Below, piece after piece: positions 26,717 through 34,738 of a stretch of DNA of 64,000 nt. Under the pieces are notes generated by a model that saw nothing but the letters and a program-made list of their open reading frames with translations, was not told the origin of the DNA and ran no database searches. The stretch is from Methylotenera_A sp031417915 (GTDB lineage Bacteria > Pseudomonadota > Gammaproteobacteria > Burkholderiales > Methylophilaceae): positions 1 to 64,000 of the forward strand of contig JANOWN010000026.1 of NCBI GenBank assembly GCA_031417915.1, read 5' to 3'. Each line of letters begins with the position of its first letter. The stretch's first letter is position 1. The position numbers and the translations under genes are program-made.

Positions 26717-27643
26717 ATGAATATCATATTAGTCTCTAACAAAATGGCAAAGGCCAAAAGCCTGTCTGTGCTTCAGGCTGGCGTTTTAATCGCTGGCTTG
26801 GTGTTAGTGCCAGTTTTGTTGACGCTCCTATTTATTACACCCAAAGACAATATTGAGCAACAAGGTATGAAAGCCTTGCTACCACTACAGCTTAAAAATA
26901 CAATTATCGATTCGCAAGTGCACTTAGATGCTTACGCTAAAGAGCTCGGTGAGCTGCAAGCGCGAATGATGCGTTTAGACGCGCAAAGTCAGCGTCTGGC
27001 TAAATTGGCGGGTGAAAAAGATGCTAAAGCCAGCAAAAAATCCAATCTAAAACCTACAAATAATTTACAGATCGATAATTTATTGCCCGCTAATCGCGGC
27101 GGACCACTGATTAATGCGCGCCCAATGACAGAGTTAGATTTACAAGCGGCCATATTAGAGCTTACAAAAGCCGTGGATGCGCGCGATGATTCTATGAGTA
27201 GCATCGAGGCGAAAGTTTTGCAGCAAAGTGTGCTGAAAGATATGTTGCCTAATAGTAGCCCGATTGGCGCTGCCTATAATTCATCTAGCTATGGCTGGCG
27301 CATCGACCCTTTTAACGGCAATAAGGCATTTCACGAAGGCTTAGATTTTACCGCAAACACTGGCACCCCCATACGCGCGGCGGCTGATGGCATTGTGTCT
27401 GTCGCAGAATTGACACACGCTTATGGTAATATGGTAAAAATTGACCATGGCGCAGGTTTAGAAACGCGCTATGCGCATGCCTCTAAATTATTAGTAAAAG
27501 CGGGTGAGCGCGTTGTAAAAGGTCAAGTGGTCGCTTTGGTTGGCAGCACGGGGCGCTCAACTGGACCGCATTTGCATTATGAAATTCGACTCAATGGCAA
27601 TGCTTTAGATCCACGCCAATATTTATATAAAAATGCCAGTTAA
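26717..27643 (+). CDS. M23-family peptidase, membrane anchored
   Basis: A 308-residue cell-wall hydrolase or hydrolase-activator. One N-terminal transmembrane helix (about residues 20-42) is followed by a coiled-coil stretch (about 60-100) and a C-terminal LytM/M23 domain. Zinc-site motifs are FHEGLDF (His and Asp), MVKIDHGAGLETRYAH and GPHLHYEIRLNG (HxH). All ligands are present, so it may be active. It lies just upstream of secA and divergent from the DciA-like gene, a conserved arrangement. Confidence 0.9.
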   Translation: MNIILVSNKMAKAKSLSVLQAGVLIAGLVLVPVLLTLLFITPKDNIEQQGMKALLPLQLKNTIIDSQVHLDAYAKELGELQARMMRLDAQSQRLAKLAGEKDAKASKKSNLKPTNNLQIDNLLPANRGGPLINARPMTELDLQAAILELTKAVDARDDSMSSIEAKVLQQSVLKDMLPNSSPIGAAYNSSSYGWRIDPFNGNKAFHEGLDFTANTGTPIRAAADGIVSVAELTHAYGNMVKIDHGAGLETRYAHASKLLVKAGERVVKGQVVALVGSTGRSTGPHLHYEIRLNGNALDPRQYLYKNAS

Positions 27644-27728
27644 TGTGATTTAATAGAATAAATAATATTGAAAACTGCAATAATTCCCCCAAATAAACAG
27701 AAGTATTTTCATCTAATCTAAATAGAGG

Positions 27729-27746
27729 TTTCCGAGGTCTCGGAAA
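27729..27746 (+). promoter_or_regulatory. hairpin in the secA leader
   Basis: TTTCCGAG / CTCGGAAA are perfect 8-bp arms around two bases, 14 bases upstream of the secA ATG. The right arm contains the only GGA-rich stretch that could serve as ribosome-binding site, so folding could hide it. Confidence 0.4.
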
Positions 27747-27760
27747 GTCGGTGTCTTTTC

Positions 27761-30499
27761 ATGTTATCCACGTTGTTCAGAAAATTTCTCGGTAGTCGAA
27801 ACGATAGGCTTGTTAAGCAATACGCTCAAAAAGTCAAAGAGATTAATGCGCTGGAGCCCGCTATGCAAGCGCTCAGCGACGATGCGCTGCGCGCGAAAAC
27901 AGAAGAGTTTAAACAACGTTTTACAGCAGGTGAGACGCTAGAAAAACTATTGCCAGAAGCTTTCGCGGTAGTGCGTGAAGGCAGCGTACGCGCGCTGGAA
28001 ATGCGTCATTTTGATGTGCAGATGATAGGCGGCATGGTGCTTAACGCTGGAAAAATCGCCGAAATGCGCACCGGCGAAGGTAAAACGCTGGTGGCGACAC
28101 TGCCCGTATATTTGAACGCGATTACAGGCAAAGGCGTGCATGTGGTTACGGTGAATGATTACCTTGCTAAGCGCGACGCTGAATGGATGGGCAAGCTTTA
28201 CAATTTCCTAGGTCTTTCGGTGGGTATTAACTTATCGCAAATGCTGCACGATGCCAAACAGCAGGCCTACGCTGCTGATATTACCTACGGTACCAATAAC
28301 GAATTTGGCTTTGATTACTTGCGCGACAATATGGTGTTTACGGCTAGCGAGCGTACACAACGCAGCTTGAGCTATGCGTTGGTGGATGAAGTGGATTCGA
28401 TTTTGATTGACGAAGCACGTACACCACTGATTATTTCTGGCCAAGCTGAGCATAGTATTGATTTATATAGCCAAATTAATGCGGTGGCCTTGCAATTAAG
28501 CGCGCAAAAAGCTGAAGATGGCGATGGTGATTATTGGGTAGATGAAAAAGCGCAAACCGTGACAATGAGTGAAGCAGGCCATGAGAATGCAGAAGCGATT
28601 TTAGCAAAATCTGGTCTAATGGCAGAAGGTGCTAGCTTGTATGAGCCCGCCAATATTACCTTGGTGCACCATTTATATGCTTCGCTGCGTGCTCAAAACT
28701 TGTTCAAAAGAGACCAGCATTATGTGGTGGAAAAGAACGAAATCATTATTGTGGATGAATTTTCTGGCCGCAAAATGCCAGGGCGTAGATGGTCAGATGG
28801 CTTGCATCAAGCCGTAGAAGCCAAAGAGGGTGTTGAGATTCAAAAAGAGAACCAAACGCTGGCTTCGATTACTTTCCAAAACTACTTCCGTATGTATCAA
28901 AAATTAAGCGGCATGACAGGTACTGCCGATACAGAAGCTTATGAATTTAATCAAATTTATGGCTTGGAAACGGTGGTGATTCCTACGCACCGCACCATGC
29001 TGCGTAAAGATGCGATGGACAAAGTGTATCGCACATCCAACGAAAAATATAACGCGGTTATTGAGGATATTAAGGCCTGTCAAGTCATCGGCCAGCCAGT
29101 GTTGGTGGGTACGACGTCGATTGAGAATTCAGAACTTATTTCCGAACTGTTAACAAAAGCTAAGTTAACACATGAAGTTTTAAACGCAAAACAGCATGAG
29201 CGCGAGGCACATATTGTGGCCGAAGCGGGTAGCCCAGGCGCGATTACCATCGCCACAAATATGGCAGGACGTGGTACCGATATTGTATTGGGGGGCAACC
29301 CAGAAGCTAGTATCCATGCGGTTCGTAGTGATGCTAATTTAAGCGATGCAGAGAAAGAAGCCAAAATTGCGCAAACAAAAGCAGAGTGGCAAAAGCGTCA
29401 TGATGCGGTAGTCACGACGGGAGGCTTGCATATTATCGGCACCGAGCGTCATGAGTCGCGCCGTATCGATAACCAATTGCGTGGCCGCTCTGGCCGCCAA
29501 GGCGATCCAGGTTCTAGCCGTTTTTATCTATCATTAGATGACCAATTGTTGCGCATATTCTCTGGCGATCGCGTTGCGGCGATTATGGAGCGATTGAAAA
29601 TGCCTGAAGGCGAGGCGATTGAGCACGCCATGGTGACGCGCGCGATTGAAAATGCGCAGCGTAAGGTTGAAGGCCGCAACTTTGATATTCGTAAACAGTT
29701 ATTAGAATTTGACGATGTTTCTAACGACCAACGCAAAGTGATTTATGAGCAGCGCAATGAGCTGCTGGAAGCGACTGATATTGGTGAGACGATTTCGGCC
29801 ATGCGTGGCGATGTGCTTAGCAGTATGATTGCGAGGCATATTCCGCCTGGTAGCGTAGAAGAGCAATGGGATGTTGCGGGCTTGGAAAAAGAGCTTACAG
29901 CGGAAACAGGACTTGATTTACCTATCGCACAATGGCTAGAAGAAAATCCAGATTTACACGAAGAAACGCTGCGTGAGCGCATTTTTGATCTGGCAGATGA
30001 ATCTTATAAAGCCAAAGAATCACTTGCTAGTGCAGATACGATGCGCCAATTCGAGCGTTCGGTGATGTTGCAAAGCATCGACATGCACTGGCGAGAGCAT
30101 TTGGCGGCGCTCGATCATTTACGCCAAGGCATCCATTTGCGCTCTTACGCGCAAAAAAATCCTAAGCAGGAATACAAGCGCGAAGCATTTCAGCTGTTTG
30201 AGAATTTGCTCAATACAGTGAAATCTGAAGTCACCAAAATTACCATGCTGGTGCAAGTGCGCCCGCAGGAGGAGCTTGAAGCGGTTGAGCCAGTTTCTAA
30301 CGTGGCGAATGTGCAATATCAGCATGCTGATTTCGACGAGGCTTTAGCGAATCCGCAAGGTGATTTTTCTGAGGAAGAAAAAGTGCAAATGGCAGGCAGT
30401 GCGCCGATAGTACGTGAAGGCGTAAAAGTAGGGCGCAACGATCCGTGTCCTTGTGGCTCGGGCAAAAAATACAAACAATGCCACGGCGCTTTAACTTAA
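27761..30499 (+). CDS. secA: preprotein translocase ATPase SecA
   Basis: Motor ATPase of the Sec export pathway. The 912-residue protein has Walker A (MRTGEGKTL), DEVDSILIDEARTPLIISG, the preprotein cross-linking region, HIIGTERHESRRIDNQLRGRSGRQGDPGS, and the zinc-binding C-terminal tail RNDPCPCGSGKKYKQCHG. All key elements are present. Around residue 517 the variable insert GGNPEASIHAVRSDA resembles a degenerate copy of the dispersed palindrome. A short hairpin lies in the leader. Confidence 0.98.
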   Translation: MLSTLFRKFLGSRNDRLVKQYAQKVKEINALEPAMQALSDDALRAKTEEFKQRFTAGETLEKLLPEAFAVVREGSVRALEMRHFDVQMIGGMVLNAGKIAEMRTGEGKTLVATLPVYLNAITGKGVHVVTVNDYLAKRDAEWMGKLYNFLGLSVGINLSQMLHDAKQQAYAADITYGTNNEFGFDYLRDNMVFTASERTQRSLSYALVDEVDSILIDEARTPLIISGQAEHSIDLYSQINAVALQLSAQKAEDGDGDYWVDEKAQTVTMSEAGHENAEAILAKSGLMAEGASLYEPANITLVHHLYASLRAQNLFKRDQHYVVEKNEIIIVDEFSGRKMPGRRWSDGLHQAVEAKEGVEIQKENQTLASITFQNYFRMYQKLSGMTGTADTEAYEFNQIYGLETVVIPTHRTMLRKDAMDKVYRTSNEKYNAVIEDIKACQVIGQPVLVGTTSIENSELISELLTKAKLTHEVLNAKQHEREAHIVAEAGSPGAITIATNMAGRGTDIVLGGNPEASIHAVRSDANLSDAEKEAKIAQTKAEWQKRHDAVVTTGGLHIIGTERHESRRIDNQLRGRSGRQGDPGSSRFYLSLDDQLLRIFSGDRVAAIMERLKMPEGEAIEHAMVTRAIENAQRKVEGRNFDIRKQLLEFDDVSNDQRKVIYEQRNELLEATDIGETISAMRGDVLSSMIARHIPPGSVEEQWDVAGLEKELTAETGLDLPIAQWLEENPDLHEETLRERIFDLADESYKAKESLASADTMRQFERSVMLQSIDMHWREHLAALDHLRQGIHLRSYAQKNPKQEYKREAFQLFENLLNTVKSEVTKITMLVQVRPQEELEAVEPVSNVANVQYQHADFDEALANPQGDFSEEEKVQMAGSAPIVREGVKVGRNDPCPCGSGKKYKQCHGALT
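29297..29331 (+). repeat. possible degenerate palindromic element, copy 8 (inside secA)
   Basis: The centre AGTATCCATGC has one change, followed by GGTTCG, but the left arm is mostly lost. It keeps the common frame (Ala-Ser-Ile-His-Ala) and sits in the poorly conserved part of SecA before the conserved HIIGTERHE block. It could be chance. Confidence 0.45.
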
Positions 30500-30526
30500 A
30501 TATGGTTTTAAGTTAGATTTGTATTT

Positions 30527-30712
30527 ATGTTTGAAGAGCCAGTCGTAGAATCGCCCTGCATCAACGTGTGCAGTATGAATGAGAGTACAGGTTTTTGCCA
30601 CGGTTGCTACCGCACCATTGAGGAAATTCAAGGCTGGTGGGATTTTAGTTTCAAACAAAAATCTGACGTGATAAAAGCAACTTGGGTAAGGCAAGAAGCC
30701 GCATTCGATTAA
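30527..30712 (+). CDS. DUF1289 family protein
   Basis: A 61-residue protein with the DUF1289 pattern SPCINVCSMNESTGFCHGCYRTIEEIQGWW: four cysteines (about residues 11, 15, 24, 27) in a C-x3-C-x8-C-x2-C spacing, likely binding a metal or Fe-S centre. The C-terminus is tryptophan- and lysine-rich. The function is unknown. It starts 27 bases after secA and is probably co-transcribed; its 3' end is followed by the repeat-rich gap. Confidence 0.85.
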   Translation: MFEEPVVESPCINVCSMNESTGFCHGCYRTIEEIQGWWDFSFKQKSDVIKATWVRQEAAFD

Positions 30713-30718
30713 AACAAT

Positions 30719-30753
30719 GCTCTGTCTGCCGCATGGATATTGGGCTGCAGGGC
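30719..30753 (-). repeat. 35-bp palindromic element, copy 9 (intergenic)
   Basis: On the minus strand GCCCTGCAGCCC, an exact centre AATATCCATGC and GGCAGACAGAGC. It lies 6 bases after the DUF1289 stop, at the start of a repeat cluster between convergent gene ends. Confidence 0.88.
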
Positions 30754-30765
30754 AAGTGCTTCGCC

Positions 30766-30854
30766 GTCATTCTGAGTGAAACGAAGAATCCAGTAAAGCT
30801 AAATATCTTACCCCGTCATTCCGCACAAGCGAAGCGCGATACGGAATCCAGTGG
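30766..30854. repeat. two tandem GTCATTC...GAATCCAGT hairpin repeats
   Basis: The first unit is at 30766-30794 (GTCATTCTGAG to AGAATCCAGT) and the second at 30815-30854 (GTCATTCCGCA to ACGGAATCCAGT). The same words flank the hairpin at the cca 3' end (5325-5352). This is a common class of short intergenic repeat in Proteobacteria. Confidence 0.75.
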
Positions 30855-30864
30855 CTTTCAGAAC

Positions 30865-31140
30865 ATTTCTTTTTCGCTTTGTTAGCGACCCCATTTCTTT
30901 TGCTTAGCCAAAAGAAATAGGGGAAAGAAAAGGATACCCCGCTGCCACTTCATCCTTCGGTCTTAGCGCGGCGACTGGGGCGGCTGCGGAACTCGCCCTG
31001 ACAAGTCGCAAACAACGCGACTTGTTGCGGAGCTCAAACAGTCCTCGCCGCTTTCCATCTGCCGCTCAATCCGAAGGCGCGGCAAAGGGACTTAAAACCA
31101 ACGGCTCACTGCAAGCTATTGCGCTCTATGCGCGCTTGCA
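30865..31140. repeat. intergenic repeat-like region with several hairpins, no gene
   Basis: This 276-bp stretch has no convincing gene. It holds a 10-bp stem ATTTCTTTTG / CAAAAGAAAT (30893-30918), a 9-bp stem ACAAGTCGC / GCGACTTGT (31001-31025) and GC-rich arms with TCCTTCGGTC and ATCCGAAGGC. The composition and the string of nested stems resemble the long intergenic repeats often mis-called as small genes in betaproteobacteria. It touches the 3' end of the minus-strand lipoprotein gene. Confidence 0.55.
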
Positions 31141-31716
31141 TTATTTCGGTCTATTTGCTAAGCCCACTCTAAAGCTAACAGGAACCTCACTGAATTCTGG
31201 GCTAGCTTTCACGGTCTTTAGTATCGCTTTATAATTGCCCCGCGACATCGTGTAAGCATAAATTTCTTTGCTGTAGTTTCCTTTTACCGCGCCAGAGAGA
31301 GGAAGTGATAGTGTGCCCCATTGGGAATCAAGAATTTCATTTTGGCCGTCTATCTTATAAACCTCTAAACTAACAGCAATAGGTACTCCATCAGTTAGTT
31401 TTGCTTCTGTACGTGTTTGCATTAATGCTAAAACTTTATCATTAGCCCCGTCTTCTGGAGTACGTTTAAAATATAAGTCATATGAATACACATCTTCTTT
31501 AGTAATCTTAAAATACACCTCAGCTATCGTATTTTCTTTATGTAACTGAAATGGGACAACGACTGGTAATTTTTGATATTTACCATCTGCCGTACAAGCA
31601 GGCAAAGGAATAAAAAAAATAAAAACTAAGAAAATTCGAGAAATTAACGTAGCAAGTGCTGTAAGTACAAATTGACTTGTATTCACACGCCGTTTAATTA
31701 AATCACCATTATTCAA
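31141..31716 (-). CDS. putative lipoprotein, DUF5625-like
   Basis: A 191-residue protein with a long hydrophobic N-terminal segment ending in a lipobox (PLPAC, Cys about residue 41), so probably exported and lipid-anchored. The mature part is beta-rich (VVVPFQLHKENTIAEVYFKITKEDVYSYDLYFKR) and reminds me of the DUF5625 family; this is from memory and uncertain. Function unknown. AT-rich compared with neighbours. The N-terminal stretch before the hydrophobic core is long for a signal peptide, so the true start may be a later in-frame codon. The last codons border a repeat element. Confidence 0.65.
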   Translation of the reverse strand: MNNGDLIKRRVNTSQFVLTALATLISRIFLVFIFFIPLPACTADGKYQKLPVVVPFQLHKENTIAEVYFKITKEDVYSYDLYFKRTPEDGANDKVLALMQTRTEAKLTDGVPIAVSLEVYKIDGQNEILDSQWGTLSLPLSGAVKGNYSKEIYAYTMSRGNYKAILKTVKASPEFSEVPVSFRVGLANRPK

Positions 31717-31786
31717 TTTAACCTCTCACACAATAACACTCTCTACAAGCAAATAGCTATACGGCTTACAGTCCGCGTAGGGCGGA

Positions 31787-32536
31787 TTAGTTTACGTAAT
31801 CCGCCACATGAAATTGACTTCCAATAATAGCACCTTGCTTGGCTAAATCAGCCAAAATTTCCGCACCAAATTGAATAATTGTGTCTGCATTTGTATTTGG
31901 CAGCGCCTCCGCAAGCCGCAGCAATGCTTGCTCCCCAGTCATGTCATTTTCATCAATTAAACGTAGCAATTCAAATGTCATTGGGTTGAGTTCGATAAAT
32001 TTCACCGCATTTTCAGCGTTTCTAAACACCAAAAGAAAAGTTTTTTCTGCAGTTTTTGGCATGTGTTTTTTAGAGATTTTGTGCACGGCAAAATCGTATT
32101 CCAGTAGCATGTGCGCGGGCGCGAGAACGGGTGTTTCTTTGAGTAAATCGATTTTTTTACTTAGTTTTTTAGTTTCCGTTGGTTGTGAACCTATTGCCAA
32201 TTCCACCCATTCATAATGCGCAAGCTGTTGAAAGTAAACAGGTAAATTTTTTTCAGATTGTAGAAATTGTAAAAACTGCTGCGGGATTTCTCTAAAAATT
32301 GGCGTTGTGGCTTGATAATTGGCAAAAAAATCACGGGCTAATTTGCGCCAAGCGCGTGCGCCAAGCATATTTTTGCACACGGGGAAGCATGCCGAAACTG
32401 AACCAAAAATATTGTTGAACACGATTTCGCGGTAAACTGCCATGCGCGCATCTTTCACTTTGGCCGGTTTTTTGTTGGCTTTCGGGTCGCGAATGTGCGC
32501 GGTAAATTCGAGTTGATATTGCTGAAAAGCTAACAT
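31787..32536 (-). CDS. bufC: DUF2063 protein, bufferin partner BufC-like
   Basis: A 249-residue protein with the N-terminal DUF2063 domain (MLAFQQYQLEFTAHIRDP, ARMAVYREIVFNNIFGSVSACFPVCKNMLG). In MNIO RiPP systems this protein partners the DUF692 enzyme and is thought to bind the leader of the precursor peptide. It starts 9 bases after the bufB stop. A copy of the dispersed palindrome spans the bufB 3' end just upstream of its ribosome-binding region. Gene name given by family and synteny. Confidence 0.85.
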   Translation of the reverse strand: MLAFQQYQLEFTAHIRDPKANKKPAKVKDARMAVYREIVFNNIFGSVSACFPVCKNMLGARAWRKLARDFFANYQATTPIFREIPQQFLQFLQSEKNLPVYFQQLAHYEWVELAIGSQPTETKKLSKKIDLLKETPVLAPAHMLLEYDFAVHKISKKHMPKTAEKTFLLVFRNAENAVKFIELNPMTFELLRLIDENDMTGEQALLRLAEALPNTNADTIIQFGAEILADLAKQGAIIGSQFHVADYVN

Positions 32537-32545
32537 TTTTAAATT

Positions 32546-33448
32546 TTACCTGCCCTGCATCTCGCGTGGATATTGGTCTGCAGGGCTATTTTTTAAAGCG
32601 TTTGCAGATTGAATTTTAGCGATTTTATTGATTTCTGGCAGCAATTTTGGCAGCGGCGGAATGTTGGTATCGCGCTCCAACAGCGTAGGAAATGTGCCGA
32701 ATAATTGATACGCCTCCTCCAGTAGCGCCCACACTGGGTCGATAATCGCTTCGCCGTGCGTATCGACCAACAAATCTGGTTCAACTTGCAAATGGCCTGC
32801 AATATGGCTGTAAACGATTCTGTCTTTTGGAATTTGGCGCAAAAATTCAATTGCATCGAAGCCAAAATTGACGCTATTTACATAAATATTGTTGATGTCT
32901 AAATGCAAATCGCAGTCAGCTTCTTGTAGCACCGCGTTTAAAAACGTAATCTCGTTCATGGTCGAAATCGGCGCAGCCACATAAAAAGAAGTGTTTTCTA
33001 CCGCGATGCGCTGGCCTAAAATATCTTGCGTTTGGCGGATGCGTTGCGCGACATATTTGACAGCTTCTTCGGTAAACGGAATCGGCAATAAATCGTACAA
33101 ATAACCAGCTTGTCCGTGTTGAATATCGCTGCAAAAGCTTAAATGCTCGGTATAAAGCGGGATTTTATTGTCGTGTAAAAATTGTTTTACTTGTTTTAGA
33201 AAGTTGATATTCAGTGGATCTGGCCCACCGAGCGATAAACAAAGGCCGTGACAGGTAATAGGCATGCGCTCTACAAACCAAGCCAAATCCGCCGCCGCTT
33301 TGCCGCCCGCGCCTATCCAGTTTTCTGGTGCGATTTCAACAAAGTTAATATTACTGATTGAAGGGTCATGAAAAAGGCGCTGGATTTGCGGTATTAGCTC
33401 GCGCTTTAACCCCAAACCAACGCCTTTAATATCGGCTAAACTAGCCAT
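32546..33448 (-). CDS. bufB: DUF692 / MNIO-family iron enzyme, BufB-like
   Basis: A 300-residue TIM-barrel multinuclear non-haem iron oxidase. Family motifs in order: GVGLGLKRELI, VEIAPENWIGAGG, ITCHGLCLSLGG, YTEHLSF, RIAVENTSFY, LHLDINNIYVNS, SHIAGH, DTHGEAI and LLERDTNIPP, giving the usual His/Glu/Asp iron ligands. MNIO enzymes modify cysteines in precursor peptides; in bufferins they form thiooxazole-type rings. I use the ATG at 33448 (MASLADIKG), 7 bases after the precursor gene; the longer frame would overlap it. The last residues (SPADQYPREMQGR) are encoded by a copy of the dispersed palindrome. Confidence 0.9.
   Translation of the reverse strand: MASLADIKGVGLGLKRELIPQIQRLFHDPSISNINFVEIAPENWIGAGGKAAADLAWFVERMPITCHGLCLSLGGPDPLNINFLKQVKQFLHDNKIPLYTEHLSFCSDIQHGQAGYLYDLLPIPFTEEAVKYVAQRIRQTQDILGQRIAVENTSFYVAAPISTMNEITFLNAVLQEADCDLHLDINNIYVNSVNFGFDAIEFLRQIPKDRIVYSHIAGHLQVEPDLLVDTHGEAIIDPVWALLEEAYQLFGTFPTLLERDTNIPPLPKLLPEINKIAKIQSANALKNSPADQYPREMQGR
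32552..32586 (-). repeat. 35-bp palindromic element, copy 10 (3' end of bufB)
   Basis: Perfect outer arms GCCCTGCA / TGCAGGGC around the centre AATATCCACGC (one change). It encodes the BufB C-terminus in a different frame from all other genic copies and lies 16 bases before the bufC start. Confidence 0.88.
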
Positions 33449-33455
33449 AAAAGAC

Positions 33456-33851
33456 TTATTTTTTATCTGCGTGGCATGAGCCTTCTTTGGCTTTCTCGGC
33501 ACTGCAACTGCCTTCTTTCATTTTGTCAGCACTGCATGAGCCTTCTTTTGCTTTCATTTCAGCACTGCATTTGCCTTCGTGGGAGGCTTTCATTTCAGCA
33601 CTACATTTACCTTCAGCGCTACATTTGCCTTCGGCTGCTTTTTCCATCGCTTTTTTCTTATTGGCACCGCATTTACCTGTACCGCATTTGCCATCTTTCA
33701 TTTTGGTATCAGCTTCAGCCACTTGGTAACCACTAGAGAGTGATTTGATTGCAAATGGATTACTTGCAGCGTTAACGCTTGCAGCACCAATGGTGAGTGC
33801 GAATGCGCCAGCTACGGCCAATGCTAATGATTTGTTTGTAGTTGAGTTCAT
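33456..33851 (-). CDS. bufA: cysteine-rich RiPP precursor, bufferin (BufA-like)
   Basis: A 131-residue exported peptide with a signal sequence (residues 1 to about 28, ending VNAA) and a Lys/Glu/Ala-rich core holding eight cysteines at 56, 61, 77, 83, 95, 106, 116 and 126. Six of them lie in EGKCSA / EGSCSA repeats; the first two are in GKCG. This is the EGKC-repeat type of precursor found next to DUF692 genes. Family knowledge: modified bufferins bind copper in the periplasm. A ribosome-binding site AAAAGGA precedes the ATG, and a 14-bp hairpin lies upstream. The number of modified cysteines cannot be read from sequence. Confidence 0.88.
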   Translation of the reverse strand: MNSTTNKSLALAVAGAFALTIGAASVNAASNPFAIKSLSSGYQVAEADTKMKDGKCGTGKCGANKKKAMEKAAEGKCSAEGKCSAEMKASHEGKCSAEMKAKEGSCSADKMKEGSCSAEKAKEGSCHADKK

Positions 33852-33885
33852 GTAAAAAATTCCTTTTATAATAAGTTAAGTTTTA

Positions 33886-33922
33886 GGTTGATGCGACTTA
33901 TCTAACCGAAGTCGCATCAACC
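33886..33922 (-). promoter_or_regulatory. 14-bp hairpin over the anti-sigma stop codon, upstream of bufA
   Basis: Perfect arms GGTTGATGCGACTT (33886-33899) and AAGTCGCATCAACC (33909-33922) with a 9-base loop. The structure includes the last codons and stop of the anti-sigma gene. It lacks a U-tract on the minus strand, so it is not a standard terminator; it may protect or separate the bufA transcript. Confidence 0.6.
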
Positions 33923-34152
33923 ATGTCCGCAATGCGTTTTTTAGCGTCTGCTGGCATTTCGATTGTGTTGTTATTTTCGATAGCACTAGTCATTTGTTTT
34001 AAAGCAACGCGCAGGGTTTGCAAGTGTTGACTAAACTGTTTGCAGTATTTACAAACAAATAGATGCAATTGCAAGGCAAAACGTTCCCGCAGCGTTAAAT
34101 TTCTATCTAACGATTGTGAAATGAGCTGACTCGTTTGTTTGCAATCCAACAT
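33898..34152 (-). CDS. zinc-finger anti-sigma factor
   Basis: An 84-residue protein with the zf-HC2 pattern: MLDCKQTSQLISQSLDRNLTLRERFALQLHLFVCKYCKQF gives Cys4 and the His-x3-Cys-x2-Cys zinc site. It has no transmembrane segment, so it is a soluble anti-sigma factor. It lies 25 bases after the ECF sigma gene and directly before the bufferin precursor gene. By position it should bind and hold the adjacent sigma factor; the signal may be metal or oxidative stress acting at the zinc site, which is inference. Confidence 0.85.
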   Translation of the reverse strand: MLDCKQTSQLISQSLDRNLTLRERFALQLHLFVCKYCKQFSQHLQTLRVALKQMTSAIENNNTIEMPADAKKRIADMVDATSVR

Positions 34153-34177
34153 ATTTAAACCTTACTGTTCCTAAAAA

Positions 34178-34735
34178 TTAAACGCTTAGCCAATTGATTT
34201 CTAAACACTTTCTTAATCCCATGCGGGCTCTATAAAGCATCACCCAAGCATTGGTCGGGCTAATATTCAGTTCCTTACAAATTTCTTCATTGTCAGTTTC
34301 ATGCACATCGCGCATCAAAAATATTTGTGCTGCTTTGGCGGGCAGTTTTTCCATACAAGTTTGTAGCACACCTAAAAATTGTTTTTGCTCTAGCGCGTCT
34401 ACTGGCATTCCCCAGTCTTGCGGTTTATCAGCCCAGTGACCTTTGGCGTCAAAAAAGTCGTCCATGCTATAGTCTTCTGACTCATCCACCAAATCTGACA
34501 CCACGGTTTCGCGCACATTTTTACGCATTACATCAATAATTTTGTGCTTCAAAATGCCTGTAAGCCAAGTGCGCGGCGCAGATTGCTCGGCAAAACTGGG
34601 GGATTTTATTGCAGCTAAAAAGGTTTCTTGTACCACATCTTCGGCTTGGTGCGGGTCGCGCAGGCGCGCCAAAGCAAAGCGATATAAATAATCGCCGTGC
34701 TCGTTAAGCCAATCGTGCATATTTGCTGTTGCCAT
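34178..34735 (-). CDS. ECF-family RNA polymerase sigma factor
   Basis: A 185-residue sigma-70 factor with region 2 (YRFALARLRDPHQAEDVVQETFLAAIKS) and region 4 (LPAKAAQIFLMRDVHETDNEEICKELNISPTNAWVMLYRARMGLRKCL), and no region 3, as in ECF sigmas. It precedes the zinc-finger anti-sigma and bufABC, matching known bufferin loci that are controlled by ECF/anti-sigma pairs. It starts 3 bases after the DUF1841 gene, so it may also be transcribed from further upstream. Confidence 0.93.
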   Translation of the reverse strand: MATANMHDWLNEHGDYLYRFALARLRDPHQAEDVVQETFLAAIKSPSFAEQSAPRTWLTGILKHKIIDVMRKNVRETVVSDLVDESEDYSMDDFFDAKGHWADKPQDWGMPVDALEQKQFLGVLQTCMEKLPAKAAQIFLMRDVHETDNEEICKELNISPTNAWVMLYRARMGLRKCLEINWLSV

Positions 34736-34738
34736 ATT

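Noticed and set aside
31103..31141. GCAAGC...GCGCGCTTGC near the DUF5625-like gene as an element copy
   Set aside because: Arms pair, but the conserved centre AATATCCATGC is missing; kept as part of the intergenic repeat region.
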